Positions 4,481 through 6,431 of a stretch of 6,431 bases of DNA are shown here, piece after piece (within the stretch, counting starts at the first letter, position 1; every line of letters begins with the position of its first letter). The translations under genes were made by a program, and so were the position numbers. The notes beneath the pieces were generated by a model. That model had not been told where the DNA came from and did no database searches. It worked only from the letters and a program-made list of their open reading frames with translations. Where the stretch lies: positions 1 through 6,431 of the forward strand of contig DYRX01000249.1 of NCBI GenBank assembly GCA_020718525.1, given 5' to 3'. This DNA is from Victivallis vadensis. GTDB lineage: Bacteria > Verrucomicrobiota > Lentisphaeria > Victivallales > GWF2-50-93.

Positions 4481-6292
4481 TTACTTCGCGCGCTCTGTGT
4501 CTTCGTGTGAGAGAATGCTCAACTTTTGGGAAATGCACCAGATTCTGTCATTCTTTTCGGACAAGAGAAGGGTTAGAATAACAACAGCAAAAACTCCTAT
4601 GACAATATTTCTGCCATACCAGCCCGGAGGACCGTCATAGACAGCTTCAAAAATGATGTCTTCGCCCGGAGGAAGCCGCACATTCATTCTACCATCTGGC
4701 GAAAGATTGCCTTGCAATTCCTTCTCGTCAATGCGGATTCCCGACAAAGAGATTTTCCATCCCGGAAAATAGAGCTGGTTGAAAATCGCCGTTTGAGCTT
4801 TCGGACTCGAGATTTTAAGGCAAAGCCTGTGCGCGTCGCTTCCTGGAAACTCGAAGATGCGCGAATTGGGGTCTTCAGGGCACAGAAGAGGATCTTTGCC
4901 TCTCGCCCTGACTGGCTGGTATCTGCTTGCAGTCTTTGGCAGAAATTCGTTGAAGGACTCATAGACCTCCATCTTCTCAAGCCGCAATATCCTGTGATAA
5001 GCTATCACTTCCCTCATTTTGAACTTGAAGGGGCGGAACTCGAACTGATCCCAGTTCCAAAGAATTGTAGCAGTCAAAAGAGCAAGCGGAGCAATCATTC
5101 TTTTCCATCCTGGCAAATTAAAATAATGCAACTTGTAAATTCCCGAAATGCATATGATCTGCAGTGTCGCGACGACTGAAAGCAGTCTCCACGGAAATTG
5201 TACAATGTTCAGGAGTGGAATGTTTTTCCAGAACCAGTCGAAGGTAGGAAGCATTGCAATCAAACATATTGCATACGCTATGAAGGCTCCCCTTGCAAAG
5301 AGAATTTTTCTGCCCATCCAAAAGCCGAAGAGTGCTAGGATGAAATGGGGGAGACCAAGCTGAAACGACATCCCGTCGGCAGATCCTCCTTCCGATCCCC
5401 CAAAGCCCCAGCTTCTCGAAAATAGTTGCATCGGATAGACGCAGTGGTTCAATTTAAGGGAATCGTCTGCCAGCGCACGCATGTAGTCAACGTGCTCCTT
5501 CATCTGGTAGGCTGGAAGCCAGTAGGGCATGCTTAGCATTGCTCCTGAAAAAAGCGCCAGCATTACAGCCGCCCCAAAACGCAATATGTCCCGCTTCCGC
5601 AATTCACAGGCAAGTGCAACTGCAAAAAAAACATAGACAGGATAGAAGAAGAGGGAAACAAAGGGATGGGAGTACACAAGTCCCGCGAGAAGCAGTCCGT
5701 TCAGAATCACTCCTGGCATCAAGAGACTGCCAGCCTCGGCTGAGTCTTTGAGCCGGATCAAAAAAAGCAGAGACCAGGGGGCAATGAACATAGCAAGCAG
5801 TTCGCTAAGATCCCCTCGGACATAAAGATTGACAAAAAGGTAGGGCGTGATTAAAAAGATCGCCGAAGAAAAAAGAGACGCGGTCCGATGCCCCCCACTC
5901 AGTCGAAACACTAAAAAGTAGGCACCGGCTCCTCCAAGAAAAAACATTGCCAGACCCGATGCATAGCTTGCGCTCAAAATATCCATTCCAAGGAGGGCGA
6001 AAGGAAGTGAAAAGTAGAAATATCCCGGCTGATAAAAAACGAATACAGGATAGCCGTAGCCCCCGTAATAGTTTGGAAGCCATCTCGGATAAAGAATCCC
6101 AGCATCGAATGCGTCTTTGAATTGATCCAGATGACAGAGAAAGCGCAGGCCGTCATGGGACAATGGCCAGCTTTGCGAAAAGAAAAGGCCTGAAAGAAGC
6201 GCTAGCGAAAAAAGCAGAATCAACGACAGATCAACAAAAAAGCCCAGTCGGCTGGGCTTCCTCGATGTTTCACGCATTTCAATGAAATTCAT
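4481..6292 (-). CDS. PTPS-related polytopic membrane protein (GT-C-like)
   Basis: A 603-residue integral membrane protein with about 11 hydrophobic segments; the first is at 16-38 and the last near 562-577. It resembles the membrane family named 6-pyruvoyl-tetrahydropterin-synthase-related, thought to share the GT-C glycosyltransferase layout; the name does not imply pterin chemistry. Family features: His46-Asp47 after the first membrane segment, where GT-C enzymes carry a catalytic Asp; LYPRWLPNYYGGYGYPVFVF (68-87) in the first long loop; QFPWRLL (365-371); and a C-terminal beta-rich external domain (about 475-557, FPGWKISLSG) before the last membrane helix. A role in moving a sugar from a lipid carrier to an external acceptor is inference. 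The ATG at 6292 has AAAAGG 5 bases upstream; the in-frame GTG at 6343 has none, and the ATG at 6277 lacks a binding site. A terminator-like hairpin lies within codons 12-19. Confidence 0.82.
   Translation of the reverse strand: MNFIEMRETSRKPSRLGFFVDLSLILLFSLALLSGLFFSQSWPLSHDGLRFLCHLDQFKDAFDAGILYPRWLPNYYGGYGYPVFVFYQPGYFYFSLPFALLGMDILSASYASGLAMFFLGGAGAYFLVFRLSGGHRTASLFSSAIFLITPYLFVNLYVRGDLSELLAMFIAPWSLLFLIRLKDSAEAGSLLMPGVILNGLLLAGLVYSHPFVSLFFYPVYVFFAVALACELRKRDILRFGAAVMLALFSGAMLSMPYWLPAYQMKEHVDYMRALADDSLKLNHCVYPMQLFSRSWGFGGSEGGSADGMSFQLGLPHFILALFGFWMGRKILFARGAFIAYAICLIAMLPTFDWFWKNIPLLNIVQFPWRLLSVVATLQIICISGIYKLHYFNLPGWKRMIAPLALLTATILWNWDQFEFRPFKFKMREVIAYHRILRLEKMEVYESFNEFLPKTASRYQPVRARGKDPLLCPEDPNSRIFEFPGSDAHRLCLKISSPKAQTAIFNQLYFPGWKISLSGIRIDEKELQGNLSPDGRMNVRLPPGEDIIFEAVYDGPPGWYGRNIVIGVFAVVILTLLLSEKNDRIWCISQKLSILSHEDTERAK
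6236..6259 (-). terminator. Terminator-like hairpin inside the 5' coding region of the membrane protein
   Basis: On the minus strand, AAGCCCAG (6252-6259) pairs exactly with CTGGGCTT (6240-6247) around a CCGA loop, an 8-bp stem. A run of six T (6236-6241) overlaps and follows its 3' side. This is the form of an intrinsic terminator, but it encodes about residues 12-19 (KPSRLGFF), some 33 bases after the ATG. It may cause premature termination when translation is poor, or may be chance. The structure is certain; its activity is not. Confidence 0.4.
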
Positions 6293-6297
6293 AAACG

Positions 6298-6303
6298 CCT
6301 TTT
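6298..6303 (-). promoter_or_regulatory. Ribosome binding site of the membrane protein gene
   Basis: AAAAGG on the minus strand, 5 bases before the ATG at 6292. It favours this start over the in-frame GTG at 6343 (which would add 17 residues) and the ATG at 6277. Confidence 0.6.
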
Positions 6304-6380
6304 GCTGAAACTGTAAGAAATATCGGCAGTCATTGCAGTGCACTCAATTATTTTTAGCGGTGTCATCCAGGCGTAATTAA

Positions 6381-6409
6381 ATTTAACCGGCTACGCCGGG
6401 ACGTTCCAA
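6381..6409 (-). promoter_or_regulatory. Weak candidate promoter upstream of the membrane protein
   Basis: TTGGAA (6404-6409) and TTAAAT (6381-6386) on the minus strand are 17 bases apart, each 4 of 6 to consensus. The spacer contains a CCGGC/GCCGG inverted repeat (6387-6399), which followed by TTAAATTTAATT could instead be a poor terminator of a gene beyond the window. I cannot decide between the two. Confidence 0.22.
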
Positions 6410-6412
6410 GAC

Positions 6413-6430
6413 TCGCTATCGTTGTCGTAA
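6413..6430. repeat. TCGNNN hexamer repeat, cut by the window edge
   Basis: Three imperfect units, TCGCTA, TCGTTG and TCGTAA, run into the right edge. On the minus strand one frame reads Tyr-Asp-Asn-Asp-Ser-Glu and stops at 6391-6393 after six further residues. This could be the acidic, repetitive C-terminus of an upstream gene or a non-coding low-complexity repeat. Too little is visible to choose. Confidence 0.35.
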
Positions 6431-6431
6431 T

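Noticed and set aside
1..6431. CRISPR array, insertion sequence, tRNA or rRNA
   Set aside because: I saw no regularly spaced repeats, transposase motifs, terminal inverted repeats, cloverleaf or ribosomal RNA sequence.

Overview
All four genes that I can support, and the start of a fifth, lie on the minus strand, so the window is read right to left. The gene set suggests a free-living bacterium, probably of the PVC superphylum (Lentisphaerae, Verrucomicrobia or Kiritimatiellae type). It combines an amino-acid biosynthetic acetolactate synthase with a stand-alone SWIB-domain protein, an MGH1/GH63-like glycoside hydrolase and a PTPS-related multi-spanning membrane protein. SWIB proteins are rare in bacteria outside Chlamydiae and relatives. 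This placement is inference from protein resemblance only.

Layout, in the direction of transcription. At the right edge (6344-6431) there is a short non-genic stretch ending in a TCGNNN hexamer repeat that runs out of the window. Next is a 603-residue polytopic membrane protein (4481-6292) of the GT-C-like 6-pyruvoyl-tetrahydropterin-synthase-related family; a terminator-like hairpin lies inside its first codons. After 133 bases comes a 502-residue cytosolic (alpha/alpha)6-barrel glycosidase (2837-4345). A 276-base spacer follows, with helically phased A/T tracts and a candidate promoter, and leads to the 87-residue SWIB protein (2297-2560). That gene is closed by a clear intrinsic terminator (2241-2275).

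The most interesting part is the roughly 250-base leader between that terminator and the acetolactate synthase gene (2214 down to 1959). It holds a good sigma70-type promoter (TTGACA, 16 bases, TAATGT). Downstream is a 25-codon reading frame whose residues 7-13 are Ile-His-Leu-Val-Val-Val-Leu. Its Val-Leu codons form one arm of an 11-bp helix. That helix competes with a neighbouring 18-position near-perfect stem. This is the architecture expected of branched-chain amino-acid attenuation, in which ribosome stalling at Val/Leu codons chooses between RNA folds in front of ilvB. No U-tract terminator follows the stem, so the output step may be translational or Rho-dependent rather than classical.

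The acetolactate synthase (252-1958) is complete and has its catalytic motifs. Its small regulatory subunit is not in the window. Eleven bases after its stop starts a secreted metallophosphoesterase, cut by the left edge, whose ribosome binding site overlaps the ilvB stop codon, so the two are probably co-transcribed.
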